A stretch of DNA of 43,536 bases from Zancudomyces culisetae (Eukaryota; Kickxellomycota; Harpellomycetes; Harpellales; Legeriomycetaceae), in contig LSSK01000954.1 in NCBI GenBank assembly GCA_001969505.1, positions 1-43,536 on the forward strand, written 5' to 3'. Under the pieces are notes generated by a model that saw only the letters and a list, made by a program, of their open reading frames with translations, ran no database searches and had not been told where the DNA came from. The position numbers and the translations under genes are program-made. Below are positions 34,045-43,536 of the stretch, one piece after another (the stretch's first letter is position 1; each line of letters starts with the position of its first letter).

Positions 34045-37000
34045 ATGGTTGCACAAACAACAGCTATGGAAGAAAATAGAGGAGAGGCCGTTACACTTAG
34101 GCCACTTACCATCAGAATTGGACAAGTAGACGTATCAGTGATGGTGCCAATGGACAAATGGGCAGTAGCTGAGCAGCTCAGAGATTCGTTTTTGGCATCA
34201 ACCTGGTTTACTGAAGTAGGCGAGAGAGAGATTGAAGCCTTTGAGGCAATTTCTAGACTTTTAAAGTTTACTACTGAGCAAATCAATAGAAAGTCGTCGC
34301 GTGTGATGTTTAAGGATATGCTGAAAATACTATTCAAGCACGTCAAGCAAAACTACCTGAAGGACAATGATGTGCATGTAGTTACACGTGACCAGGAGGC
34401 AGAGGCCAGAAACTTGATAATCAACGCATACTACTCTGCAGCAGAGATCTTGCAAAGCGGAAGAGATTTAGATAGTATGGGAACAGCCAGCGCCTTGATT
34501 TCTGAGGCAATAGCAGGAAATGTAAAATTGCTTGGTGTGTTTGGAGGACAAGGAAACAGTGAGAATTACTTTGATGAGTTGAGGTTAGTATATCAGATTT
34601 ACGAGCCGCTTATCAAGGGGTATGTTGAAAAGATGGCGCTAACAATGAAAGATTGGGCACTCAGGCCAGAGTGGAGTGCAGTGTTGACTAAAGGATTGGA
34701 TGTACTGCACTGGTTGTTGCATCCCGAATCAATTCCAGATCAGGAATACATGATAGCAGCGCCAGTCAGTATGCCAGTGATAGGATTGATTCAACTGACC
34801 AACTTTTTGGTAATGTGTAAGGTACTGAGAAAAGAACCAGGGTGGTTGGTGCAGAGAATGAAAGGCTTTACAGGTCACAGCCAGGGATTGATAACAGCAG
34901 TTGCAGTGTCATCATCAACAACTGAAGAGACATTCTGGGAAAACTCCACAACAATGTTGGCATTGTTGTTGTCTATTGGAGCACGTGGACAGTTGGTGTT
35001 CCCACAAACAACACTGAACCCAAAGATTTACCAAGACAGTTTGGAAAACAACGAAGGAAACCCAAGCCCAATGTTGTTGGTCTCAAACCTGAATCGTAAG
35101 GAGGTGGAGAAGCACATTAGTGCAACCAACAAGTATTTGCCAGAGGGGCAAAAAGTAAGTTTGAGTTTGATCAATGGACCACGAGCATTTGTGGTATCAG
35201 GGCCACCAAAGTCATTGTATGGAATGAACTTGATGTTGCGAAAGATCAAGGAACCAGAGGGTCTTGATCAAAACCGCATCCCATACTCACAAAGAAAGCT
35301 CAAGTTTTCAAGCAGATTTTTGCCAATTACACTGCCATTCCACAGTGATTATTTGCAAAATGTTGCAGAGCTTGTTAGAAGTGATATTGCAGAGTTAGGA
35401 TACAAGCTGAGCGCAGGAGAAATGAAAACTCCAGTGTTTTCGACATTTGATGGGCAAGATTTGAGAGAAAAGGAGGATATCATCAAGGAATTGACAGAGT
35501 TGATTTGTTTGAAGCCAGTTGATTGGCCAGTAGCAACCAAGTGTGAGGGGATCACACATATAATAGATTATGGACCAGGAGGATTCTCAGGAGTAGGATT
35601 TATGACACACCGCAACAAGGAAGGCACAGGGGTGAGAATTATTTTGGCAGGAGTATTGGAGGGAAGTGATATCGATGTATCATTGAAATCTGATATATTT
35701 GATGTCAGAAGCTCAGCAGTAAGATATGCGCAGAACTGGGCTAAGGACTTTGCACCCAAATTGGTTCGCACAGCATGCGACAATAAGATTCATATTGACA
35801 CACCAATGAGTAGACTTCTTGGAAAGCCACCAATTATGGTTCCAGGAATGACACCAACAACAGTTGGAGAAAAGTTTGTATCAGCGACAATGAATGCAGG
35901 ATATCATATTGAGTTGTCAGGAGGAGGACACTTTAATGAAAAGGTGTTGCGGGAGAAGGTGGACAAGATTATCAATCTTGTGAATCCAGGAATGGGAATT
36001 ACATTGAACATTATATTTTTGAATGTGTTCCAATGGGGATTCCAATTCCCACTGATCCAGCAGATGAGAAGAGAGGGAATTCCAATGGAAGGACTCTGTG
36101 TAGCTGCAGGAGTACCATCAATCGAGTTGGCAGATGAGATTACAGGTGCGTTGAAGGCAGCAGGATTAAAGCATGTGTCATTCAAACCAGGTTCAGCAAC
36201 AGCAATTAGACAGGTGGTGAATATTGCCAAGCGATCTCCAGATATGTCGATAATTCTTCAATGGACAGGAGGAAGAGCAGGAGGACATCACAGTTTTGAA
36301 GATGTACATCAACCAATTTTGGAGACATATGCACAGATAAGAAGCCAAAGAAACATTATACTGGTAGCAGGTAGTGGATTAGGAGGAGTAGATGATACAT
36401 TGCCATACCTAACAGGAGACTGGAGTGAGTCATACAACTATCCAAAGATGCCATTTGATGGAATACTGTTGGGATCTCGAGTAATGGTGGCAAAGGAGGG
36501 ACAGGCAGATGATGCAGTGAAGGCCAGAATAGTAGAGGCAACAGGAGTGGAGAACGATGACTGGGAAAAGACATACAGTGGAGTTGCAGGAGGAATTACA
36601 ACAGTAATGTCAGAACTTGGCGAACCAATTCACAAGATTGCGACACGCGGAGTGATGTTGTGGAAAGAGTTTGATGAGACGATTTTCAAGATTCCACGAG
36701 AGAAGCGGGCAAACACCATTCGCGAAATGAAACTATATATCATTGAGCGGTTGAATGCTGATTATCAGAAACCATACTTTGGAAGAAAGATGGATGGAAG
36801 CATAGCCGATTTAGAAGAGATGACATATGAAGAGGTTGCTTATCGATTGGTAGAGTTGTTGTATGTTAAGAAACAAAGCAGATGGATCGATTATACATTG
36901 CGAGATACAACAGCAGACTTTTTGCGACGAATTGAGGAGAGATTTAGTGTTAAGGATTCGGAATCATTGTTGCAATCGAATGCAGAATTGGATATTGAGC

Positions 37001-40000
37001 CATTGAAGGTAGTTGATGCAATTTTGGAACATTATCCAGAGTCCAAGACTCAGCTTTTGACAACTCAGGATATCCAGTACTTTATTAGTTTGTGTATGAT
37101 AGTTACTCGCAAACCAGTGCCATTCATTCCACTTTTGGATAAAAACTTTGATATCTGGTTCAAAAAGGATAGTTTGTGGCAGAGTGAGGATTTGGAGGCA
37201 GTGGTAGATGCTGACGTGGGAAGAGTATGTATTCTGCAGGGACCTGTAGCAGTCAAATACTCTACCAAGGCTAACGAGCCAATAGCAGATATTTTGGGAG
37301 GAATTTACCAGGGACAAATCGATGCGTTGTTGAATAGATACTATGACGGAGATAAGGATAGAATTCCAGTGGCAGAATATTTGGGTGCACAGCCAAGACC
37401 ATCGACTTTGCGTAAAGGTTCAGCTGTAGATATTCGACTGTTTGACAATTCATTGGTATATGAATTGCCAGCCAGAACCAAGGATTTGCCAGATGAGAAT
37501 TCATGGTTTGAGACATTGGCAGGAGTTAGAGCTAGTTGGTTGAGAGCATTTATCAGCTCGGATATGGTTGTTCAAGGCAAGCGGTTTTCCAACAATGTAA
37601 TTAAACGAGTATTGAGACCAAGAATTGGACAGATAGTCACCATTACACAAAATGCATCTGGATTGCCATCAAGTTTGAGTGTACAGGATAAGAGCGGATA
37701 TGAAGCAGTCAAAGTTAGTGTAGATAACAAGAACCGAATTACACTTGTGCTCAATTTCCCAGTACGCGACCAGGTATGCAGTCTTGAATTGTTCTTCAAG
37801 TATGCACCCGACCAACCATACGCTCTTATTCATGAAGAAATGGAGTCCAAGAACAACAACATCAAACGATTCTACAACCAGGTATGGTTTGGACTTGATG
37901 CTCCTGAGGATGCTTTGCATATTACTGACAAGACACACTTGTTTGAGACAAAGCCAATTGAAGTTAAGCGCAAGGACATTGTAGATTTCTGCAAGACTGT
38001 GGGTAACAACTCGGAGCGATATGTTGATAGAGGCCAGAAACATGTGTATGCACCAATAGATTTTGCCATTAAACTCGGATGGGAAGCCATTTGCCAAGCC
38101 ATGTTCCCCAAATTTATTGACGGAAATCTGTTGGAATTGGTGCACTTGACCAATGGGTTTGAAATCATTGATAGTACTGAACCATTAAAGTCTGGAGACA
38201 TGATAAACTCACGAGTCAGAATTGAATCAGTGGTTAACACACCATCAGGAAAGAAGCTTTCAGTAGTAGCCAAGTTGATGAGGCAAGGCAAGCGAGTTAT
38301 GAATGTTCGAACATCGTTCTTGTACAGAGGAACATTCTTGGATTTCGAAAACACCCATCAAAAGATCAGCGAGACACCAGTGGAGTTGAAGATTTCGTCA
38401 GTCAAGGACATTGCAGTGTTGCGTAGTAAGGAATGGTTTATCCAAAAGGAAAATGTCGACCATGACATTGAAGTAGGCTCAGTCTTGGTATTTAGATTGA
38501 TGTCTGAGGTTGGATACCTTTCAACCAACCAATACTCTTCAGTCAAGACAACCGGAACAGTAGAGATGCAAGTATCAACCAAAGAATTTGTGGAAATTGC
38601 CAATGTTGATTATGAAAGCGGACCATCTTATGGAAACCCAGTAATTGAATACCTTAACCGTTCAGGAAAACCCATTGAAAAAGTCGTGTACTTTGAAAAT
38701 GGAGGATATTCAGTCATGCCTAGAGGTGGGTTGTTCAGTTCAACAGTCAATGCACCAAATTCCAACCGTCCATACTCTGTAATCTCTGGTGATCACAATC
38801 CGATTCATACAAGCCCATACTTTGCAGACTATAGCGGATTGCCAGGTACTATTACTCATGGAATGTGGACATCAGCATCATCCCGCAAGTTTGTGGAAAT
38901 CTTTGCAGCCGATAACCAGCCTGAACGTGTAGCAGCTTATAGTGTCCAGTTCTTGGATATGGTATTGCCAAATGACCAATTGGAAACCAAGCTTAAACAT
39001 GTTGGTATGAAGGAAGGACGTAAACTGATTCGTGTGGAGACATTTAACCAAAACGGAGTCAAGGTATTGGAAGGAACAGCCGAGGTTGATCAGCCAATCA
39101 CTGCCTATGCCTTTACTGGACAAGGCTCTCAAGAAATGGGAATGGGAATGGATTTGTACCAGAAATCATCAGTCGCTCGTTTGGTCTGGGATACTGCCGA
39201 CAAGCACATGTTGGAACATTATGGATTTAGCATTTTGGATATTGTACGCAACAATCCAATTTCCAAAACCATTTACTTTGGAGGCTCAAAGGGCGAGCGT
39301 ATCAAGCAAAACTATATGACTATGGCTTATGAAACCATTGGTGCTGATGGCCAGACTGTATCTATTCCTTTGTTCCCTGAAATCACCACCGATTCCACTT
39401 TTTACACTTTCCGTTCTCCAAATGGCCTGCTTTCATCTACTCAATTCACCCAGCCTTCGTTGCTATTGTTTGAGTTGGCTGCCTTTGAAGACATGAACGC
39501 CAACAAGCTCATCCGTGGAGATGCACCATTTGCCGGTCACTCATTGGGTGAATACGGTGCTCTTAGTGCCTTTGGTCGTGTAGTAAGTGTGGAGTCTGCA
39601 GTTGAAATAGGATTCTATCGTGGAATGACTATGCAAGTCGCAGTCAAGAGAGATTCATTGGGTCGTAGCGAATATGGAATGATTGCAGTCAATCCAGCTA
39701 GAGTCGGCAAAGGATTTACAGAACGTGCTTTGAGCCATCTGGTCGATTCTATTCGAAAGACTACTGGTGGTTTGATTGAAATCGTCAATTACAATGTCGA
39801 AAATTGGCAGTACGTGGTCGCTGGAGAACTTCGGTTGTTGGATGCTTTAGGTTTCATCACCAATTACATCCACGCGAACAAATTAGATTTGGCTTCTTTG
39901 GTCATCAAACCTACTGCAGCTGCTCCTGGAGTCTTTGATTTCTCAAAGGTTGACGAGGTATTGTCTCGTATTATTGCTGAAGCAATTACCCAAGTAGATG

Positions 40001-43000
40001 CCAAAATCGCAGCTTCAGCAAAGAATGGCGGTGCTTTGCAATTATCACGAACCAATGCAACCATTCCACTAGCAGGAATCGATGTTCCATTCCATTCATC
40101 CTTCTTGTTGCCGGGTGTTGGACCTTTCCGAAACTTTTTGTTGCGTAAGTTGAATGTTACAGATGTCGATGTTACCAGATTGAAGAACAGATACATTCCT
40201 AATGTCACAGCTGAACCATTTGATGTAACCAAATCATACTTTGAATTGGTATTTAAAGCAACCAACTCAAAACGAATTGCCGAAGCTTTGAAAAACTGGA
40301 ATGATCAAACTTGCCAATTGCCATCTGAACAACAGAAATTGGGTTACACTTTGTTGATTGAATTGTTGTCTTATCAATTTGCCAGTGCTGTTAGATGGAT
40401 TGAAACTCAAGACTTGCTGTTTGGAAACGACAACAATGGATTCTCTATTGAACAGTTTATTGAAATTGGACCTACTCCTACTTTGGTCGGAATGGCTCAA
40501 CGCACTCTCAAGATGAAATATGAGGCTAATGACGATATCATGAACAAATCAAGATCTACAATGTGCTATACTAAGGACCAAAAGGAATTGTACTATGCTT
40601 ATGATCCCGAACCAGAGCCAGAGTCTGAGTCTGAGCCAGAACAACAACAAGCTGCAACATCAGCTCCAGTACCAGCAGCAGCAGCAGCAGCTCCAGTTCC
40701 AATAGCAGCAGCAGCAGCAGCAGAGCAAGTAGTGGATGTACCAATTTCAGTATCAGAAGTTTTGGTAGCAGTAATAGCACAAAAACTCAAGAAACAAGCT
40801 AGCGAAATTCAAACATCTAAATCAATCAAGGATTTGGTAGGCGGTAAATCAACCATGCAAAACGAGATTCTTGGAGACTTGCAAAAGGAGTTTGCAAACA
40901 GTGTTCCAGAAAAAGCTGAGGAACAAGCCATTAGCGATTTGGCTCAGGCTATCAATTCAGGAGGTGTATCATTGGGTAAATTCACCAGTGCACAAATCTC
41001 CAAGATGGTAAGCAGCAAAATGCCAGGAGGTGTTTCACTATCCAAACTCAAGGCACAGATTGGATCTACTTATGGGTTGGGTCCACAACGTACTGATGGA
41101 TTGTTGTTGTTAGCAATGACTATGGAGCCAGAAAGTCGATTGGGTTCCGATGCCGATGTTTCTGCTTGGTTGGGTAAAGTATCAACAGTTTATGCATCAC
41201 GATCTGGAATTAGTTATTCTGCAGCCTCATCCTCATCTGCATCAGGTGCTGGTGGTGCTGGAAGTGGAGGATCAGTTGTGACTATTAATAGTAAAGAGTT
41301 TGAGTTGGAAAAAGAAAACCAACGCAAGATGATTTATGCCCATCTCAAGGTTCTGGCCAATTATTTGGGCTTGGATATGAGAAAGGGAGATAGAGCCAAC
41401 GAGGTTTCACAGAAATTGATGACAGACTTGCAAGGAAATTTGGATTTGTGGGTAGAAGAACATGGACAGGATTATGCTGATGGAATCAAGCCTCAATTTG
41501 ATATTCTAAAGGCACGCAAATTCGATTCATCCTGGAACTGGGCTAAACAAGATGCTCTGATTTTGTATTATGAAATTTTGTTTGGACGTCTTAAGGAGGT
41601 GGACAGAGAAATCACATCAATGTGTATCCATTTGATGAACCGATCTACTCCTGAGCTGGTTGCGTTTATGGAACATTATATTGGTACCTTGGACGAATCG
41701 TTTGGTGATACTTACCAATTGGCCAAACGTCTAGGTGAGATGTTGATTGAAAACTGTAAGGAAGTTATGAAGGTTGATCCAGTCTATAAAGACGTTAGTT
41801 ACCCAACTGGTCCTCAAACAACTATTTCAAAGGCTGGAGATATTGAATATACCGAAACTACAAGATCAAACGAACGAAAACTTCAAGACTATGTTCGTGC
41901 AATGATTCGTGGAACTAAATCCAATTCTACCACCACTACCCAAAACAGTGGCGAGAAGAATCCAGATATGCCATACTTGTTTTTGCAAAAGCAAAATGAT
42001 AGTGGTGACTGGGAATACTCACCAGGAATTACAGAAAAATACTTCAATGTAATTTCTGATGGAGCTGTCAATGGACTTTCATTTCACCACCTCAGTGTCT
42101 TGGTAACAGGATGTGGTGAGGGATCTATTGGCGCAAGCATGGTTAAAGGACTGCTTAGTGGAGGTGCTCAAGTAGTTATTACAACTTCACGATACAGCAA
42201 AAAAGTGATGGAATACTACCAACGAATGTACCATCGCTTTGGATCCAAGGGATCGTCGCTGATTGTTGTGCCATTCAACCAGGGATCCTTGAGAGATGTT
42301 AAGGGGTTGGTTGATTATATCTACAACACTGATCCAAAGAATGGATTGGGAATGGATTTGGATGCCATTATTCCATTTGCAGCTATTCCTGAACAAGGTC
42401 TTGAAGTCAGCGACATTGGATCACGCTCTGAACTGGCTCACCGTATTATGTTGACCAATCTGTACCGATTGTTGGGTGAGGTAAAGAGCCAAAAACAAAA
42501 ACGCGGATTCGATACCAGACCCGCACAAGTGATTTTGCCACTATCATCTAACCATGGAACATTTGGAGGCGACGGATTGTATGGAGAAAGTAAGATTGGA
42601 TTGGAGACGCTGTTTAACAGATGGCATTCAGAATCGTGGGGTTCATACCTGACCATTACAGGCGCAGTGATTGGATGGACTCGCGGAACTGGACTGATGT
42701 CGGCCAACAATATTGTCGCTGAAGGAATTGAGAAATTGGGAGTACGAACATTTTCGACAATGGAAATGTCATTTAACATTTTGGGACTGTTGCATCCTTC
42801 GATTGCCAAACTGGCACAACACTTCCCACTGTGGGCAGATTTCAACGGAGGCTTGCAGTATATCAAGAATGTGCGTGAGTTTACCAACAGCCTTCGTGAA
42901 CAGCTCCGAACCAACAGCGATATCCAGAAATCAGTCGCTTACGATACATCTCTGGACCATTCGACCGTTGAGGGAACAAAGAGCGAGCTGCTTTACAAAT

Positions 43001-43536
43001 CGGCCAAGGTTAAGCCGCGTGCAAACATGAAGATTAATTTCCCAAAACTGAGATCGTACAATGACTTTGAGAAACGGTTGACTTCGCTAAGAGGAATGTT
43101 GAATCTTGACCAAGTAGTTGTAATCACTGGATTTGGTGAAGTCGGACCTTGGGGAAATGCCCAGACCAGATGGGAAATGGAGTCGTATGGAGAGTTTTCG
43201 TTGGAGGGATGTATCGAGTTGGCGTGGATCATGGGCTACATTACTCATTTCGACGGCCGCCTCAAGTCCACTGGTGCGCATTATACCGGCTGGGTAGTCT
43301 CGGCAACTGGCGAGCCTATTGACGATCGCGATGTCAAGGCCCGGTTTGAAAAACAGATTCTTGAACATACTGGAATCCGCTTCATCGAGCCAGAGTTGGT
43401 TGATGGCTACGACCCCGAACGCAAATCGTTTTTGCGCGAAGTTGTCTTGGAGGCTGACCTCAAGCCATTCACTACTACTGCCGAAGAAGCCGCCCACTTC
43501 CAACTCAAGAACCCTGACCACGTCGATGTCTGGGCC
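34045..43536 (+). CDS. Fused beta-alpha type I fatty acid synthase (3' partial)
   Basis: It makes long-chain acyl-CoA from acetyl- and malonyl-CoA in the cytosol. The frame is open for 3164 codons with no stop or intron and runs off the window. Domains in order, with approximate residues: acetyltransferase (GHSQG, Ser279); FMN enoyl reductase (PPIMVPGMTPTT ~595, GGRAGGHHSFED ~748); dehydratase hot-dog (GDHNPIHTSPYF, His1584); malonyl/palmitoyl transferase (GHSLGE, Ser1833); beta/alpha seam ~2087-2101; Glu/Pro/Ala-rich linker; acyl carrier domain (DLVGGKSTMQNEILGDL, phosphopantetheine Ser2269); ketoreductase (LVTGCGEGSIGASM ~2685, catalytic YGESK Tyr2846/Lys2850). It stops about where ketoacyl synthase begins, so that domain and the C-terminal phosphopantetheinyl transferase are not seen. 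Yeast encodes these as separate FAS1 and FAS2; basidiomycetes and early fungi often have one gene. Confidence 0.97.
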   Translation, partial: MVAQTTAMEENRGEAVTLRPLTIRIGQVDVSVMVPMDKWAVAEQLRDSFLASTWFTEVGEREIEAFEAISRLLKFTTEQINRKSSRVMFKDMLKILFKHVKQNYLKDNDVHVVTRDQEAEARNLIINAYYSAAEILQSGRDLDSMGTASALISEAIAGNVKLLGVFGGQGNSENYFDELRLVYQIYEPLIKGYVEKMALTMKDWALRPEWSAVLTKGLDVLHWLLHPESIPDQEYMIAAPVSMPVIGLIQLTNFLVMCKVLRKEPGWLVQRMKGFTGHSQGLITAVAVSSSTTEETFWENSTTMLALLLSIGARGQLVFPQTTLNPKIYQDSLENNEGNPSPMLLVSNLNRKEVEKHISATNKYLPEGQKVSLSLINGPRAFVVSGPPKSLYGMNLMLRKIKEPEGLDQNRIPYSQRKLKFSSRFLPITLPFHSDYLQNVAELVRSDIAELGYKLSAGEMKTPVFSTFDGQDLREKEDIIKELTELICLKPVDWPVATKCEGITHIIDYGPGGFSGVGFMTHRNKEGTGVRIILAGVLEGSDIDVSLKSDIFDVRSSAVRYAQNWAKDFAPKLVRTACDNKIHIDTPMSRLLGKPPIMVPGMTPTTVGEKFVSATMNAGYHIELSGGGHFNEKVLREKVDKIINLVNPGMGITLNIIFLNVFQWGFQFPLIQQMRREGIPMEGLCVAAGVPSIELADEITGALKAAGLKHVSFKPGSATAIRQVVNIAKRSPDMSIILQWTGGRAGGHHSFEDVHQPILETYAQIRSQRNIILVAGSGLGGVDDTLPYLTGDWSESYNYPKMPFDGILLGSRVMVAKEGQADDAVKARIVEATGVENDDWEKTYSGVAGGITTVMSELGEPIHKIATRGVMLWKEFDETIFKIPREKRANTIREMKLYIIERLNADYQKPYFGRKMDGSIADLEEMTYEEVAYRLVELLYVKKQSRWIDYTLRDTTADFLRRIEERFSVKDSESLLQSNAELDIEPLKVVDAILEHYPESKTQLLTTQDIQYFISLCMIVTRKPVPFIPLLDKNFDIWFKKDSLWQSEDLEAVVDADVGRVCILQGPVAVKYSTKANEPIADILGGIYQGQIDALLNRYYDGDKDRIPVAEYLGAQPRPSTLRKGSAVDIRLFDNSLVYELPARTKDLPDENSWFETLAGVRASWLRAFISSDMVVQGKRFSNNVIKRVLRPRIGQIVTITQNASGLPSSLSVQDKSGYEAVKVSVDNKNRITLVLNFPVRDQVCSLELFFKYAPDQPYALIHEEMESKNNNIKRFYNQVWFGLDAPEDALHITDKTHLFETKPIEVKRKDIVDFCKTVGNNSERYVDRGQKHVYAPIDFAIKLGWEAICQAMFPKFIDGNLLELVHLTNGFEIIDSTEPLKSGDMINSRVRIESVVNTPSGKKLSVVAKLMRQGKRVMNVRTSFLYRGTFLDFENTHQKISETPVELKISSVKDIAVLRSKEWFIQKENVDHDIEVGSVLVFRLMSEVGYLSTNQYSSVKTTGTVEMQVSTKEFVEIANVDYESGPSYGNPVIEYLNRSGKPIEKVVYFENGGYSVMPRGGLFSSTVNAPNSNRPYSVISGDHNPIHTSPYFADYSGLPGTITHGMWTSASSRKFVEIFAADNQPERVAAYSVQFLDMVLPNDQLETKLKHVGMKEGRKLIRVETFNQNGVKVLEGTAEVDQPITAYAFTGQGSQEMGMGMDLYQKSSVARLVWDTADKHMLEHYGFSILDIVRNNPISKTIYFGGSKGERIKQNYMTMAYETIGADGQTVSIPLFPEITTDSTFYTFRSPNGLLSSTQFTQPSLLLFELAAFEDMNANKLIRGDAPFAGHSLGEYGALSAFGRVVSVESAVEIGFYRGMTMQVAVKRDSLGRSEYGMIAVNPARVGKGFTERALSHLVDSIRKTTGGLIEIVNYNVENWQYVVAGELRLLDALGFITNYIHANKLDLASLVIKPTAAAPGVFDFSKVDEVLSRIIAEAITQVDAKIAASAKNGGALQLSRTNATIPLAGIDVPFHSSFLLPGVGPFRNFLLRKLNVTDVDVTRLKNRYIPNVTAEPFDVTKSYFELVFKATNSKRIAEALKNWNDQTCQLPSEQQKLGYTLLIELLSYQFASAVRWIETQDLLFGNDNNGFSIEQFIEIGPTPTLVGMAQRTLKMKYEANDDIMNKSRSTMCYTKDQKELYYAYDPEPEPESESEPEQQQAATSAPVPAAAAAAPVPIAAAAAAEQVVDVPISVSEVLVAVIAQKLKKQASEIQTSKSIKDLVGGKSTMQNEILGDLQKEFANSVPEKAEEQAISDLAQAINSGGVSLGKFTSAQISKMVSSKMPGGVSLSKLKAQIGSTYGLGPQRTDGLLLLAMTMEPESRLGSDADVSAWLGKVSTVYASRSGISYSAASSSSASGAGGAGSGGSVVTINSKEFELEKENQRKMIYAHLKVLANYLGLDMRKGDRANEVSQKLMTDLQGNLDLWVEEHGQDYADGIKPQFDILKARKFDSSWNWAKQDALILYYEILFGRLKEVDREITSMCIHLMNRSTPELVAFMEHYIGTLDESFGDTYQLAKRLGEMLIENCKEVMKVDPVYKDVSYPTGPQTTISKAGDIEYTETTRSNERKLQDYVRAMIRGTKSNSTTTTQNSGEKNPDMPYLFLQKQNDSGDWEYSPGITEKYFNVISDGAVNGLSFHHLSVLVTGCGEGSIGASMVKGLLSGGAQVVITTSRYSKKVMEYYQRMYHRFGSKGSSLIVVPFNQGSLRDVKGLVDYIYNTDPKNGLGMDLDAIIPFAAIPEQGLEVSDIGSRSELAHRIMLTNLYRLLGEVKSQKQKRGFDTRPAQVILPLSSNHGTFGGDGLYGESKIGLETLFNRWHSESWGSYLTITGAVIGWTRGTGLMSANNIVAEGIEKLGVRTFSTMEMSFNILGLLHPSIAKLAQHFPLWADFNGGLQYIKNVREFTNSLREQLRTNSDIQKSVAYDTSLDHSTVEGTKSELLYKSAKVKPRANMKINFPKLRSYNDFEKRLTSLRGMLNLDQVVVITGFGEVGPWGNAQTRWEMESYGEFSLEGCIELAWIMGYITHFDGRLKSTGAHYTGWVVSATGEPIDDRDVKARFEKQILEHTGIRFIEPELVDGYDPERKSFLREVVLEADLKPFTTTAEEAAHFQLKNPDHVDVWA

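Noticed and set aside
34020..43521. Many 60-160-codon minus-strand frames
   Set aside because: They are antisense to the conserved fatty acid synthase coding frame and have no independent similarity.

Overview
This is an AT-rich eukaryotic window, almost certainly from an early-diverging (zygomycete-grade) fungus. The fungal reading rests on a type I fatty acid synthase of fungal architecture with beta and alpha halves in one frame, a GFA1 gene feeding chitin synthesis, short introns (mostly 70-125 nt) with GTAAGT-like donors and CTAAC/CTAAT branch sites, and intergenic stretches full of homopolymer and hexamer repeats. A selenocysteine-lyase-type gene is unusual for Dikarya and fits lineages such as Harpellales (Zoopagomycota) in which Sec use has been reported. 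The exact taxon is inference.

Layout, left to right: a gene-poor 2.4 kb; GFA1 (+, 3 exons) convergent with CLU1 (-, one exon); a 1.1 kb divergent promoter region; a selenocysteine lyase/cysteine desulfurase family gene (+, 2 exons); a seven-exon small gene whose N-terminus resembles the Gemin2-binding helix of SMN (+); a 2.8 kb gap; a single-exon protein with an RGS domain apparently split by a ~350-residue disordered insert (+); a 2.6 kb gap; a TALE homeodomain protein (+, 2 exons); URI1/BUD27 unconventional prefoldin (-, 5 exons), divergent from MND1 (+, 5 exons), which is convergent with a SmgGDS-like armadillo protein (-, 5 exons); a 3.7 kb region with at most one tiny ORF; and an intronless fused fatty acid synthase running off the right edge just before its ketoacyl synthase domain.

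The genes do not form an operon or an obvious cluster. They are housekeeping (GFA1, CLU1, FAS, URI1), meiotic (MND1), signalling (RGS-like, SmgGDS-like), regulatory (homeodomain) and selenium/sulfur (SCLY-like) genes. All exon models were made by hand from splice signals and frame continuity. I found no tRNA, rRNA, CRISPR array or recognisable transposon.
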